Source: Coleophoma eucalyptorum
Lineage: Eukaryota > Ascomycota > Leotiomycetes > Helotiales > Dermateaceae
DNA length: 64,000 nt
Assembly (NCBI GenBank): GCA_026120035.1
Contig: JALRME010000002.1
Coordinates: 744,001 to 808,000, forward strand
Reading direction: 5' to 3'
Every line of letters begins with the position of its first letter. Position 1 is the stretch's first letter. Position numbers and translations under genes: made by a program. The notes beneath the pieces are model-generated. The model was not told the DNA's origin, searched no databases, and saw only the letters and a program-made list of their open reading frames with translations. This document shows positions 46,501 through 56,568 of the stretch, in pieces.

Positions 46501-47682
46501 CATTTGCCGAATTTTAGCTTCGAGCTCAAGGTCTTCAGGTCGCTTCATTGCGCATACTCTTGGATACAAGACAGAATCATGCACTTGTTCCGTGACATAT
46601 CGCTCAATCAGTCGCTCAACAACAGGACCTGTCAAATCAGTGGTGGCACCCAAAAGTGATAACTGCTGCTTATCAACTTGTTGAAATAGATCTATGGCAG
46701 TGGTAACAGCAGTCTCCAAGGCACCACGCATGACATCTTCGTCGTCTTCAGCATAGAAGTTCTCAATATCCCGAGCTTCGGTATGGCCATTTGTCTGAAG
46801 ACGGGGAGCTGAGCTTGAGCTATTTGATCGGGCCTTTTTCATTGCCGTGATTATTGGTCCGTCAGGCACGGGATCTGGTATCACGGCTGCTGATGGTGGT
46901 GGCGGTAATGGCTTATCGAATGCTGCGTTAAATTCCTTAAATAACTGTTCCAAGCCAGGCTGCATCTGCCTTGCGATCATTGGAAAGTTGGTAAGAAGGT
47001 CATTGAACGACTTGATATCTTTCTTACGTGGTAGAGTAGTGGTTGCGCTCGATATTTGGGATGCCGTACGTGGCGGCAAAACAGGTCTTCCATCTGGCAG
47101 CCGTGATTGCAGAACAGCTGGAACGATGATGACCTCCTCGAAGATTCCCACCAGAGGTCGAGAGATGTAATAAACAAGCCATTGCCGAGGCTCGAGAGAG
47201 TCTGGATACCACAAAGTATCACTGAGCATCTGTGCCTGGTTCAATGTCTTAAACCCTATATTTCGTCAGTACTGATTGTCAGCTATGTTAGAGCCGCTTA
47301 CCTTTATTGCTATACACATAAGCATCTTTGATTACTACCGTCTTGCCATTGACGGTTGTATATTGTTTTGCTTTTCCTCGGCTTTCACGCATGTTTGGTG
47401 CATCCTTCCCTCCCGCCGTCGCTGCAATGTTGGCTGGTACACGCAAGACATGACTTCCTAGAAAGTCTTCTGATCCTGCAAGGTCTGCGTAGAGAGCGCC
47501 GGATTCGCGGTCGCGGGAGGTTAGGAGACACTCGGTGGTAGGGACAAGCAGTATCTATTTGCAGATTAGAGAATAGCCTATGACTTGCAAAGAGAATGCC
47601 TTACATGATGATGTACGGGGGTACACTGGGTTGGTAGAGCACTCTTGAAGAAAGAACTCAGGAAGGGATTTAGGGGTTGCAT
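43600..47682 (-). CDS. VPS9-domain / ankyrin-repeat / PX-like protein (putative Rab5-type GEF)
   Basis: Exons 47605-47682, 47302-47554, 44301-47255 and 43600-44252; 1312 aa. The start MQPLNPFLSSFFKSALPTQC is the only ATG whose frame joins exon 2 at phase 0. The last intron (44253-44300, 48 nt, GTATGT, ACTGAC, CAG) is divisible by three and stop-free, so its retention would add 16 residues. The VPS9 region lies at about 330-470 (INADTLVSLLLIVVIRAQVRYLQARLLYMHNF, GEMGYALSTFEAVLSYL). Ankyrin repeats follow (GTTLLSAAVQLGN, GNTLLHIVNDP, KKFTPLMVASKYGRLDMVRALF), then a PX-like module (YRSL-type RRSLADFEHLAKLL) and a C-terminal coiled coil rich in Glu/Arg. VPS9 proteins exchange nucleotide on Rab5/Vps21 GTPases at endosomes. 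Domain order suggests endosomal trafficking; the exact Rab is inferred. Confidence 0.85.
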
Positions 47683-48632
47683 TCATTCGACATTCGCACG
47701 CCGTATAGACGACTGCACCAGAAGAACCTCAGACTGGCAATGTGGAAGTCCCCAGACCAGATATCCTTGATTTTGTGGTAGCCTCTGCTCCGGGCACGGA
47801 GAAGATGTGCTGCTGATGAAGGCGATTAGCGCTTCGTGTTGGAAGGGTCGACGAAGAAATTGAATAAGAGCGTTCCTGCGACAGCTATTACGGGGTGTCT
47901 GGTGCGTATGAACAGTGCCTTTGGGATGACTGAATGAGCCGATGCAAGCTTGCACGCTGGTATCGCTTGGCCCTGATGCTGAGTCCAGGCTGAGAGCTTC
48001 CTTTAGGCGCCGCCGATCACAAGCACCAAGCAATGATGAGGGGCTGACTAAGCACACCTTATCGAGCACGGAGTTTTCTTATCGTACCTTACCAACAGTA
48101 CCTTACCTCCACCACCGGAGCTTCGTTGCAGCGATACCTTGAGAAAGACAAATTGCCTTTTCAATTTTCATATTTTTTCCTGTTCAATGTCCGAGTTTGA
48201 GTGGGATTCGGTCCGCAGGTTCACGATGGAGGGTGGGACTACGAGGAAAAACCGTATACACCTGAGACCAAGTACGCTTCTCGAAGCGTCCGTCCATTAT
48301 CTTGATTCTTCGCAATATACAATTGTTATACAGGAGACATTAATCCGAAGAGTGGCGTGAGAGTGTAAATACATGACCGACCTCCGTGTGAAAATGTCCC
48401 TTGGGATATCAGGCCCCAAATTCCCTAGCATCGAGCAGATCAAACTCCGAGAAACCCCAATTTACAGACATGATTTACAAGTTCTTTTCCCAGTAGTCCC
48501 CTTGAACGTGAAAGCAATATCGCTATGCAGCATCAAATAGCCGAAGCCGAAAAGAAAAAAGAGTTCGCTGGAGCTTTTGGTTAGGGTGTATGCAGCTTGG
48601 TGGACAAGAGAAATGATCGGGTGGGTTCCCAC
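47683..48632. other. Intergenic: 5' region of VPS9 gene and 3' region of tim44
   Basis: 950 bp. A 128-codon open frame on the minus strand ends right at the VPS9-gene start (47683-48069). It shows no homology and is taken as 5' UTR noise. Confidence 0.45.
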
Positions 48633-50280
48633 TCAAATATAATCTCGTCCGCTCTTCTGCAGTTCAATAAGTCTCCATCCTCTGGTCTCGGGATTGTTGA
48701 CATCTTCTGGTACGCGGGTGACTCCAATGGCGTACGTGACTAGTTGGACTTTGTCTTCCATACCCGCTGCAAGATCATTAGTCTTTGCATTCCTATAGAC
48801 ATGCACTTCTTGGGTTCTGCAGGTCACAATGAAGACTGGGATATCTCCAGGGTCTAAAATTCTAGCCGAGAGGATCTCAACGCCACGAATATCGAGGATT
48901 CTTCCATCTGACTTCAGCCCAGCGGTGGTGTACTGCTTGGAAAGAGCTTCATAGACTTGGAATTGTGCTGCGGAAAGCCATAGTTTTAGTGTTTCGGTGT
49001 CGCCTTTGACATATGCATCTAGAACTTCTGGAAGAATGTACTCCCGCATTTCTTGGACAAAAGGCTCCATCTTGAATAGGGGATCCATTTCGCGGAACTT
49101 CTTGATTACCATGGCGGTTTCGTTTTCAGCGAAAAATCCGGCCACTCGATCAGAAATGCTGCGCGCCGTAGAGATAAGAGGATTTTCGGATTCGTTGTAA
49201 GCAGATTTCATGGAGAAAAGAGACTGCATCAGTTTGTTAGAGTCGCGGAAGTCTCGCCATGATTCTTTCCAAGCAGCATCCTTGTGCAACGTAACGTTGG
49301 TACCGGCACTACTAAGGGTCAGTTTCTTGCAAGTAGGACTGTCTTTGCGGTAGTTTGGCTTACTCTGGATCTTCTACTGGCACCTCAGTTCGCTTGCCAA
49401 ATTGTCCACTCTTCTGAGCTTCCTCAAGCTCTCGCAGCTCCCTGGCCTTCCGTCTTTCCTCCTTTTCAACCCAACCACCATACCTAGAGCTGCTGCCATC
49501 GTCGATGACATTTTTGACGTTCTTATAAGCTTCAGTTTCTCTGATTGGTCGGGTTCCCTTTTCGATAACGTTTGCGGTAGCATTTACCGTCGTTCTAGCA
49601 GCCTTCACTACCGGCGTCTCCCATGTCCATGCTGCACCTTTGCCCACAGCTCCCGCAGTAGTCTTTAAAACCTTTCCAGCAGTTCCTGTAACTGCTCCTG
49701 TAGTAGACTCATATGCTTGTCGAGCACGTCTTACAGATTCGCTCTCTGTAAACTGGTTCACTCCAGCGGATAGTTGTTTTGTAGAGTCATTCCACTCTTT
49801 CGATGCTTTAAATTCGGACTGCAGAGTTTCTGTAAAGACCTGCCATGGTGACTTGTCTCCGTGTGGAGGAGGAGGTGGTGGTGCCTCCTTCTCCTTTCCC
49901 CCAGCACTTTCACCTTCTTCCTTATTTTTTTCTTCTTTCTTTGAATCTTCCGATTCGGATTTTGTAGACTCTTCCTGTGCCGCCTTATCTTTCTGTGAAT
50001 CGGCCTTCTTCTCCTCTGCTAACCTTGAGCTTGCGTGGAAAGCTCTGGCGCAGGTGACAGATCGAATTTCATCCGGTAGAAATCTCGATCGAAGAGGGGA
50101 CAAGGAAGATGCAAATTCAGTAGATCGTGAAAGGTTGAAAATAGAAGAGTGGATATTCGAAGACTGGGTTTGCAACCTTCCATACACAGCTGTTCTCCCG
50201 ACTATCGGTCGTCCGTTCGATGCGAGGCGAAGCGTGCCATTTAAGGGCGCTTTTGTCGCCGTAAGTCGCAGGCCGTTCAT
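48633..50280 (-). CDS. tim44: Mitochondrial import motor subunit Tim44
   Basis: Exons 49364-50280 and 48633-49311, 531 aa; intron 49312-49363, phase 2. The N-terminal ~90 residues are Arg/Ser-rich with few acids (presequence, ending near CARAFHASSRLAEEKK). A Lys/Glu-rich charged region and PPPPPP follow, then the Hsp70-binding helical part (SPWQVFTETLQSEFKASKEW). The C-terminal Tim44 domain runs from about 340 (NPLISTARSISDRVAGFFAENE) through EMREYILPEVLDAYVKGDTETLKLWLS to RGWRLIELQKSGRDYI. Tim44 tethers mtHsp70 to the TIM23 channel on the matrix face of the inner membrane. It is divergent from uS11m, with 244 bp between start codons. Confidence 0.94.
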
Positions 50281-50524
50281 AACGAAGGGAAAATATACAG
50301 AAATGGCCGAACCTGAAGATTGGGGTCAGCCAGGAAGTACTGCGTTGTTGAAAGAAAAAGTTACAGGCGGAAGTTGTTGGGTTTCTCCACGATTCGAGAG
50401 ATTCTTCGACAATTTCGACAAACTCGGCCGCCGGATTATATTTGCTCCGACGCTAATAGTTCTCTTGGGCGATGGACTGAACTTCTTCTGGTTGAAAGTC
50501 TGGAACACAACGACGAGCTCAGCC
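50281..50524. promoter_or_regulatory. Short bidirectional promoter of tim44 and mitochondrial uS11
   Basis: 244 bp between two divergent ATGs, both of nuclear genes for mitochondrial proteins, so 5' UTRs and core promoters must overlap or abut. No TATA box was recognised. The plus-strand frame is open through it, which I regard as chance. Confidence 0.55.
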
Positions 50525-51247
50525 ATGAGTAGGATAGCAACGAAGCGCCTATTGGCGCAGTCACCATTTAAGACAATATCGGATTGCTCGATATCCAAGT
50601 CTTCGTTGCCATTCCTTCGGCCTTTCTCACAATCGCGCCAAAGACCTGCAGAAAATACGCCTACAAAATCGTCCAATTCAAGTCCTGCATCTCAATCAAA
50701 AACGGCCTTTGCACCACTATCAGTAGATCGAAGCTCCTCTACCACCCGAGATTCAAAAGCAACTGGATCTCTAGCAAAGCTTGGCAATATCTTCTCTCAA
50801 CACAGCCAGCAACCGGCATTGGACTTGAATCCAAACGACACCTCACTATCCAGCAGCACGAGAGCTACACACGAGGAGCCGCACCACTTCCATATCTACG
50901 CTACTCGACACAATACCCACATCACATTGACAAACCCAGACCGGACTCCTATCATTTCTCTATCATGCGGAAACATTGGGTTCAGGAAAGCAGGAAGGAA
51001 GACGTATGACTCTGCCTTTCAGCTCGCATCCTTTGTCATGGGAAGAATTACAGAGCAAGGAATTCATTTGCAGATCAAGAAGCTTGAACTTGTTTTGAGA
51101 GGATTTGGACAGGGTAGGGAAGCCGTTACAAAAGCTTTAATGGGTAGCGAGGGTAGATTTTTGAGGGGGAAGGTTATTCGAGTACAGGATGCTACCAGAT
51201 TGAAGTTTGGTGGTACTAGAAGCAGGAAGCCTAGAAGACTGGGTTAG
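50525..51247 (+). CDS. mrps18: Mitochondrial small-subunit ribosomal protein uS11m
   Basis: Intronless, 240 aa. The frame is open far upstream, across the antisense of tim44. The ATG at 50525 (MSRIATKRLLAQSPFKTISD) gives a basic mitochondrial presequence and starts outside the neighbour, so it is chosen. A Ser/Thr-rich linker leads to the uS11 domain from about 135: HFHIYATRHNTHITLTNPD, ISLSCGNIGFRKAGRKTYDSAFQLA, then the conserved LVLRGFGQGREAV and GTRSRKPRRLG end. In the mitoribosome uS11 sits on the small-subunit platform, contacting 15S rRNA near the mRNA exit. The yeast counterpart is Mrps18. Confidence in identity is high, in the exact start moderate. Confidence 0.9.
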   Translation: MSRIATKRLLAQSPFKTISDCSISKSSLPFLRPFSQSRQRPAENTPTKSSNSSPASQSKTAFAPLSVDRSSSTTRDSKATGSLAKLGNIFSQHSQQPALDLNPNDTSLSSSTRATHEEPHHFHIYATRHNTHITLTNPDRTPIISLSCGNIGFRKAGRKTYDSAFQLASFVMGRITEQGIHLQIKKLELVLRGFGQGREAVTKALMGSEGRFLRGKVIRVQDATRLKFGGTRSRKPRRLG

Positions 51248-51438
51248 ATGTTATTGGAACAATGATGGAGTGACGGCCGACATTAGTCGAGTATGTATAT
51301 TTGTACAACAATTTGGAAGGCTGAAAAGCCAACATGGTATCAACCTATGCCCATTGAACGCCTTTATAAGAAAATGATACCGCCTACGCCTTGCATTATC
51401 GCTGAAGTGAAAAAAAAGGTAGCAGTGCTGAGCTTGGC

Positions 51439-52331
51439 TCATCTGCTTCTTGGTAGGGGGGCTCGTTCTGAAGCAGGAACTATCCTGCCAGACGTATCCT
51501 TCATGGAAGCCTTGCCCTTGCCACTCCCACCTTGCCTTCTCTCCTCCTGACTATCCCATTCCTCATCCTCAATCAGATCGCCAAGGTTATTATTTTCATG
51601 ACTTTGTCTCCGGAGGCTTGTATCGGTATCATACAGCATCCTGGATCGTTCATGCGAATGGTGCTCTTCGTCTTCTAAGAGTTCTCCATCTGCAGTATCA
51701 AAATCTGGAGGCGCAATCCATTCCCTAGGAACAACGCAAGGCAAGGCTACTCCGATGCTTGCAGCTCTGTTTAACCAAGACGGCCCTGGACGGCCTGTGA
51801 GCTTTTGGCACAAATAGTCTGTAAAATGATTGCAGTTTTTGCTGAGAAGGTTATATGCAGTTCCTTGAAAGACCTCTGAAGCCTCCTTTATGATGTTGTC
51901 TATCTCTGCTTGCGGAGAGACCGTGAAACCATGGAGTATCTCACACTTGAAGGTGCCACCAGGAGGTTCCGATCTAGGCTTCGTCCAGTATACGCCAGTC
52001 ATTCCACGTTTATCATGTCCACCAAATGCATATTCCTTGTGATTGATTACGACTGCCGAGTGTAGTAGTGACGCGCCGATTGTCCATAGCATCGATGCAA
52101 GTCGGCCAGGCTGTTTGGCAGGAGTGTCAGCATTATCATATGCCAATGTCTTGCAAACAGGTCGATATGATTTACGAGAACAAGGTGCTTCGTCTGCACT
52201 TCAAGAAAGGAGAAAATGGAGGTTGGACTTACTGGCAGAAGATCATACACGTTTATGACGATCTCGGTCTTCTGAAGACTTAGTGTTGAGCGATGACCCG
52301 ACACCTTCCTGGAGCTCTTCTTTGACGACAT
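51439..52331 (-). CDS. PPPDE (DeSI-like) cysteine isopeptidase
   Basis: Exons 52233-52331 and 51439-52110, 256 aa; intron 52111-52232 (122 nt), phase 0. Exon 1 ends in VINVYDLLP, and exon 2 continues PGRLASMLWTIGASLLHSAV, reconstituting the start of the PPPDE fold. The catalytic dyad is His50 (LLHSAV) and Cys126 (SKNCNHFTDYLC). KEYAFGGH and PGPSWLNRAA are further family motifs. The acidic, Ser/Arg-rich tail (~90 residues) is probably disordered. PPPDE peptidases remove SUMO or ubiquitin from substrates (DeSI-1/-2 in animals). Which modifier is used here cannot be told. It is divergent from ola1. Confidence 0.9.
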
Positions 52332-52602
52332 TGTTGCAAATTTCTGAGTTCTAAAGACTCCTCTCTTTCAGCTTACAGTGTACAGTTTCATGGGAACTTG
52401 ATTGAGGAGGTCAAGCGCGGCTGATGAGGCAGCATGATGGAAAGGGAATCCTCATCCGAACTCGTCTTGGTGACGTTTGAGGCAACACAGCCAACCTCGC
52501 TACGCCGTACAGCGACAGGGGTACGTCAGGCGCTAAGTCACATGACCTTATTTACCTTGGCCGAAAAAAATTTCTGACTTTCCATTGGCACACAAACCTC
52601 GC
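52332..52602. promoter_or_regulatory. Divergent promoter region of the PPPDE gene and ola1
   Basis: 271 bp lie between the PPPDE ATG and the first possible ola1 ATG (485 bp to the canonical one). No motif beyond pyrimidine-rich stretches was recognised. Confidence 0.45.
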
Positions 52603-52815
52603 ATGAGAGGGCAGCTCTTCCCACGCACAAGGCTATTGCCAACCACCACCATCACGACGTCCTCCACTTCTGGTGCTCAGCGCATCTTCTCTTCTTTCAT
52701 CCTCACTTTCAAACGACCTGCAGCAAGTACTGCGATCGTCAAGCTAATTGCAAGCCCACTTCACTGTCGGGCTTTCACCACAACCCAAGTTTTTGCAAAG
52801 AGTAAATCCAAAAGG

Positions 52816-54356
52816 ATGCCTCCCAAGAAAGCGGTAGAGGAGAAGAAGGTCTTGCTGGGCCGGCCTGGCAATAGTTTGAAGAGTGGAATCGTACGTTGCA
52901 GCTTCACCAGAGTCTTGTGTGATTTTTACTAAAATTTCTGCAGGTCGGTCTCGCGAACGTGGGAAAGTCGACTCTCTTCCAAGCTATTACCAAATGTTCC
53001 CTGGGAAATCCAGCTGTAAGTACACCTCTACACTGCTCTTTTCTGGTGTAGAATTGTACTAATTATACCCAAAGAACTTCCCGTTTGCTACTATCGACCC
53101 TGAGGAGTCAAGAGTCCTCGTTCCTGACGAGAGATATGATTGGCTTTGTGAAAAATACAATCCAAAATCTCGAGTGCCAGCACATCTTACTATCTACGAT
53201 ATTGCTGGTTTAACTCGAGGTGCTTCCACTGGAGAAGGACTTGGAAATGCTTTCCTGTCACACATCCGTGCCGTCGATGCTATCTTCCAAGTCGTTCGCT
53301 GCTTCGATGATGCTGAAATTATCCATATCGAAGGTGACGTCAATCCAGTACGGGACTTGACCATCATCAGTGAGGAACTTCGAATCAAAGATATCGAGTT
53401 CACTGAGAAGGCACTGGAGAACGTCAAGAAGCTGACCCGAAGAGGTGGACAAAGTCTTGAGATGAAAAAGCTCAAGGAAGAGGAAGCTACCGTCGAGAAG
53501 GTGCTAGCTCTCTTGAAGGATGGTGGGGACGTGCGAAAAGGCAACTGGTCTCCAAAAGAGGTACGTGGAGCAAAAAATTTTCATTCCAATTTTCATGATG
53601 ACAAAAGGCCATGAGGCCTGATAATCCCAGCTCGTCGAATGCCTCAACTAAAACGCAGAGAGCATTATGAGATATAAAACCCGTTCTGACTTCCAACAAT
53701 CAATCACTGTTACTTGTCGTGTCTCATACACAGAGCTAACCTGTATCATGATAGGTGGAGGTCATTAACCCTCTCTTTCTTTTGACTGCCAAGCCAGTTG
53801 TCTATCTCATCAACCTTAGTGAGAAGGATTATATCCGAAAGAAGAACAAGCATTTGGGAGGAGTTATGGAATGGATCAAGGAGCATGCTGCCGGTGATCC
53901 CATCATGCCCATCTCCATTTGCCTTGAAGAACGCCTGACCCGCTTTGAGACTGAAGCCGAGGCGGCGGCCGAGTGCAAGGAGCTAGGTGTGGAGTCTGCT
54001 CTACCTAAGCTTATTACTACTATGAGAAAGGTTTTGGATCTAGGCAGCTTCTTCACCACCGGTACTGATGAAGTCCGTCAATGGACTATCAGAAACGGTA
54101 CCAAGGCACCGCAAGCCGCTGGAGTAATCCATGGCGACTTTGAGAAAACCTTTATTCAAGCTATTGTCTACAACTTTTCAGTCCTGAAGGAATTCGGCGA
54201 TGAAGCTGAAGTCAAAGCCAAGGGTAAGGTTCTTACAAAGGGCAAGGATTACGTTGTTGAGGATGGAGGTATGTTTATCGATCCCTTTGAATCCCGATTT
54301 TCACTAACCCCTTCGTAGATATTCTTTTGATAAAAGCTGGCGCTGCGAAGGCATAG
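52816..54356 (+). CDS. ola1: Obg-like ATPase Ola1 (YchF family)
   Basis: Exons 52816-52890, 52944-53015, 53075-53560, 53755-54268 and 54319-54356; 394 aa, the length of yeast Ola1. The start MPPKKAVEEKKVLLGRPGN fits eukaryotic homologues. The G1 loop GLANVGKST is in exon 2. The G2/G3 region reads FPFATIDPEE and YDIAGLTRGASTGEGLGNAFLSHIR, with the family's coiled-coil insert (KKLTRRGGQSLEMKKLKEEEATVEKVL) after it. NLSEKD stands where GTPases have NKxD, which explains ATP preference. The TGS domain follows, with FTTGTDEVRQWTI and AGVIHGDFEKTFIQA. YchF ATPases bind ribosomes and modulate translation and stress responses. Intron 3 (53561-53754, 194 nt) is long for this genome. An in-frame upstream extension from 52603 is discussed separately. 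Confidence 0.95.
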
Positions 54357-55399
54357 TCGAATCAAACCATATTTCAAGCCAGCATCTACAACTGCAGACC
54401 CACTCTCCTGCCATGTCTCCAAGTTCACGGCCATTACTTGCAACATGCAAGCTTATGCTGTGACGTCGTTTTCCGACTGACAGATCCCAGTATTTAAGCT
54501 CTTATGGCAGTCCTGACCTGGTAAGCTTTTATACTCTTTTTCAATTACTCGACAACGAACCAAGCCCTTTTTTATGATGAGCAACATTGGTCCGTGTTAC
54601 TGAGCGGCCTCAAGAACCGTGTTATGGCGACTACCAATGCATTAATTTGCACCTCTGACTTTTAATTTCTATTTTCAATTTTTATAATCTTGTTTCATAA
54701 GAGGATTGTCGCTGACATCAAGAAAAGCAGATTCCGCGAAAGCCAATGAATATTTGCAAGATGAGCCAGTTATGGTCTCATTACGCTCAGATCCATGATC
54801 AACTAGAACTCAAATACAACGCATGCCATACTAAAACCCAATTTGTCCTTTAATTCTTAAATCTGGAACCCATACGCATTAAACGAAATAGTGACCTGTG
54901 ATATATCATGTCGTTGAGAGCCTTCTACTTACTGCAACTAAACCCCTAAAAATAAGATGCATATATTTTGAGATGTATATTGCCATATGTACTCTGTTTT
55001 ATTTTGAAAGTACAACCATGTCTTTGGTGTATGGTAATAGTGAAGCTGTCGAGAGTACGTATGATTGCATTATAGAAAGGCATGACCTGCCATGTGCGAC
55101 GTAAGATTCTGCCTGCCTGCCTGCCCGGTTTAGGGATACAAGAGCTTCTATCATACAGTATATATACAGGCCATATTAAATGTAGATGACAGTAGAGTTT
55201 ATGGTTCATTATTTAATGCCATTTTGGCTCTCAATCTTGGAGCTGAAAAATCATCTGAGTAGGGAAGGGTCAACGATCACGTGTATTATATACTTTACCC
55301 CACGTTGCCGAGTCCATCGCATTCTAAGACGTTCCCCACCAAACCCAAGCAACAGTCCTTCATACCTTACTCACATCATCTGTTAACAAAAGTTGCAAA
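54357..55399. other. Intergenic between ola1 and sgt2
   Basis: 1.0 kb, AT-rich around 54530-54700. A CTGC run (TGCCTGCCTGCC) lies at about 55111-55124. No gene was recognised. Confidence 0.5.
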
Positions 55400-56568
55400 A
55401 TGGTAAGCTTATGCTCAAGATACTGGCACCAATAGACCTAACTCTGCAACAGGCGACTACAACCAAACAGCGCCTTGCGCTAGCCATCATCGACTTTCTT
55501 ACCACCTCGCTCGAAGACGGTACCCTAGCAGCAGATGATCGCGAATCAATCGAAGTAGCAACATCATGCATTTCCGAGTCGTTCAAGGTCGATGCTTCAG
55601 AGAAGACTGAGAAGCCTGATCAAAGCCTTTTACAAATCTATGGAGTTTATGAGAAGCTGAAGGGTGCAACTCCAGCAGGGCCTGGAACGACTGCGGCTGG
55701 TGAAAAGGCCGCGCCAAAGGCAGAGGTCTCCGAGGCTCAGAAGAAAGAGGCCGAGACCTTGAAAAGCCAAGGCAATTCGGCAATGGCACAGAAGAAGTAC
55801 CCCGAGGCCATTGATTATTACTCTAAGGCACTTGCTCTCATTCCTGGCAACCCAATTTTCCTGTCCAACCGAGCTGCTGCGTACTCCGCTTCCAAGGACC
55901 ATGAATCTGCCAGAGCTGATGCAGAAGCCGCCGTCGCGGCCGATCCAAAGTATACCAAGGCCTGGTCCAGATTAGGTCTTGCTCGATTTGCACTTGGTGA
56001 CGCTAGAGGGAGCATGGAGGCTTACCAGAAAGGTATTGAATACGAAGGCAATGGTGGCAGTGATGCAATGAAGAAGGGCTTTGAGACTGCGAAGAAAAGA
56101 GTTGCAGAAATGGAGGCTGACGAAGGTGATGACGATGAAGTGGCTCAGAGAGGTATGCCAGGTGCTGGTGGAGCAGGTGGTATGCCAGATTTATCTGCTC
56201 TTGCAGGTATGTTTGGTGGTGGCGGACGTGGAGGTGGAGGCGGAATGCCAGATCTTAGTTCCATCATGAGCAACCCAATGTTCGCAAGCATGGCACAGAA
56301 TCTCATGAGCAATCCTGAGATGATGAACAACATTATGAGCAATCCACGACTGCGAGAAATGGCCAACCAATTTGGCGGTGGTGCAGGGGGAGCTGGAGGT
56401 GGTTCTGGTGGAGGAATGCCAGATCTTGCGAGCTTAATGCAGGACCCCAGTATTGCTGAGATGTGAGTGATTACAATATGCTTGTAGCTATACCAAATAC
56501 TAATACTTCCCAGGGCAAGAAACATGATGGGCGGAGGTGCCGGCCGCGGTGCTGGCAGTGGTTCTTAG
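55400..56568 (+). CDS. sgt2: Small glutamine-rich TPR co-chaperone Sgt2/SGTA
   Basis: Exons 55400-55402, 55453-56462 and 56514-56568, 355 aa. Exon 1 is the ATG alone, followed at once by GTAAGC; this gives MATTTKQRLALAIIDFLTTS, the expected N-terminal dimerisation helix. Unspliced, the frame is also open but would insert 17 odd residues. The linker leads to three TPR motifs (about 100-210: EAETLKSQGNSAMAQKKYPEAIDYYSKAL, NPIFLSNRAAAYSASKDHESARADAEAA, KAWSRLGLARFALGDARGSMEAYQKG). The Met/Gly-rich C-terminal substrate-binding region contains repeated SNPMF, SNPEMM and SNPRLREM. Sgt2 passes tail-anchored proteins from Hsp70 to the GET pathway; the C-terminal domain binds transmembrane segments and the N-terminus Get5. 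Confidence 0.94.

Noticed and set aside
47683..48069. 128-codon frame upstream of the VPS9 gene as a separate gene
   Set aside because: No family resemblance, no splice logic, and it abuts the start codon; most likely 5' UTR.
49640..50524. Upstream 295-codon extension of uS11m
   Set aside because: It runs antisense through tim44 coding sequence and has no protein-like conservation; the ATG at 50525 gives a normal presequence.
52331..52350. GTTGCAAATTTCTGAG near the PPPDE start as a motif copy
   Set aside because: Only GTTGCA and CTGAG are shared, the TCGCA block is missing and spacing is wrong.
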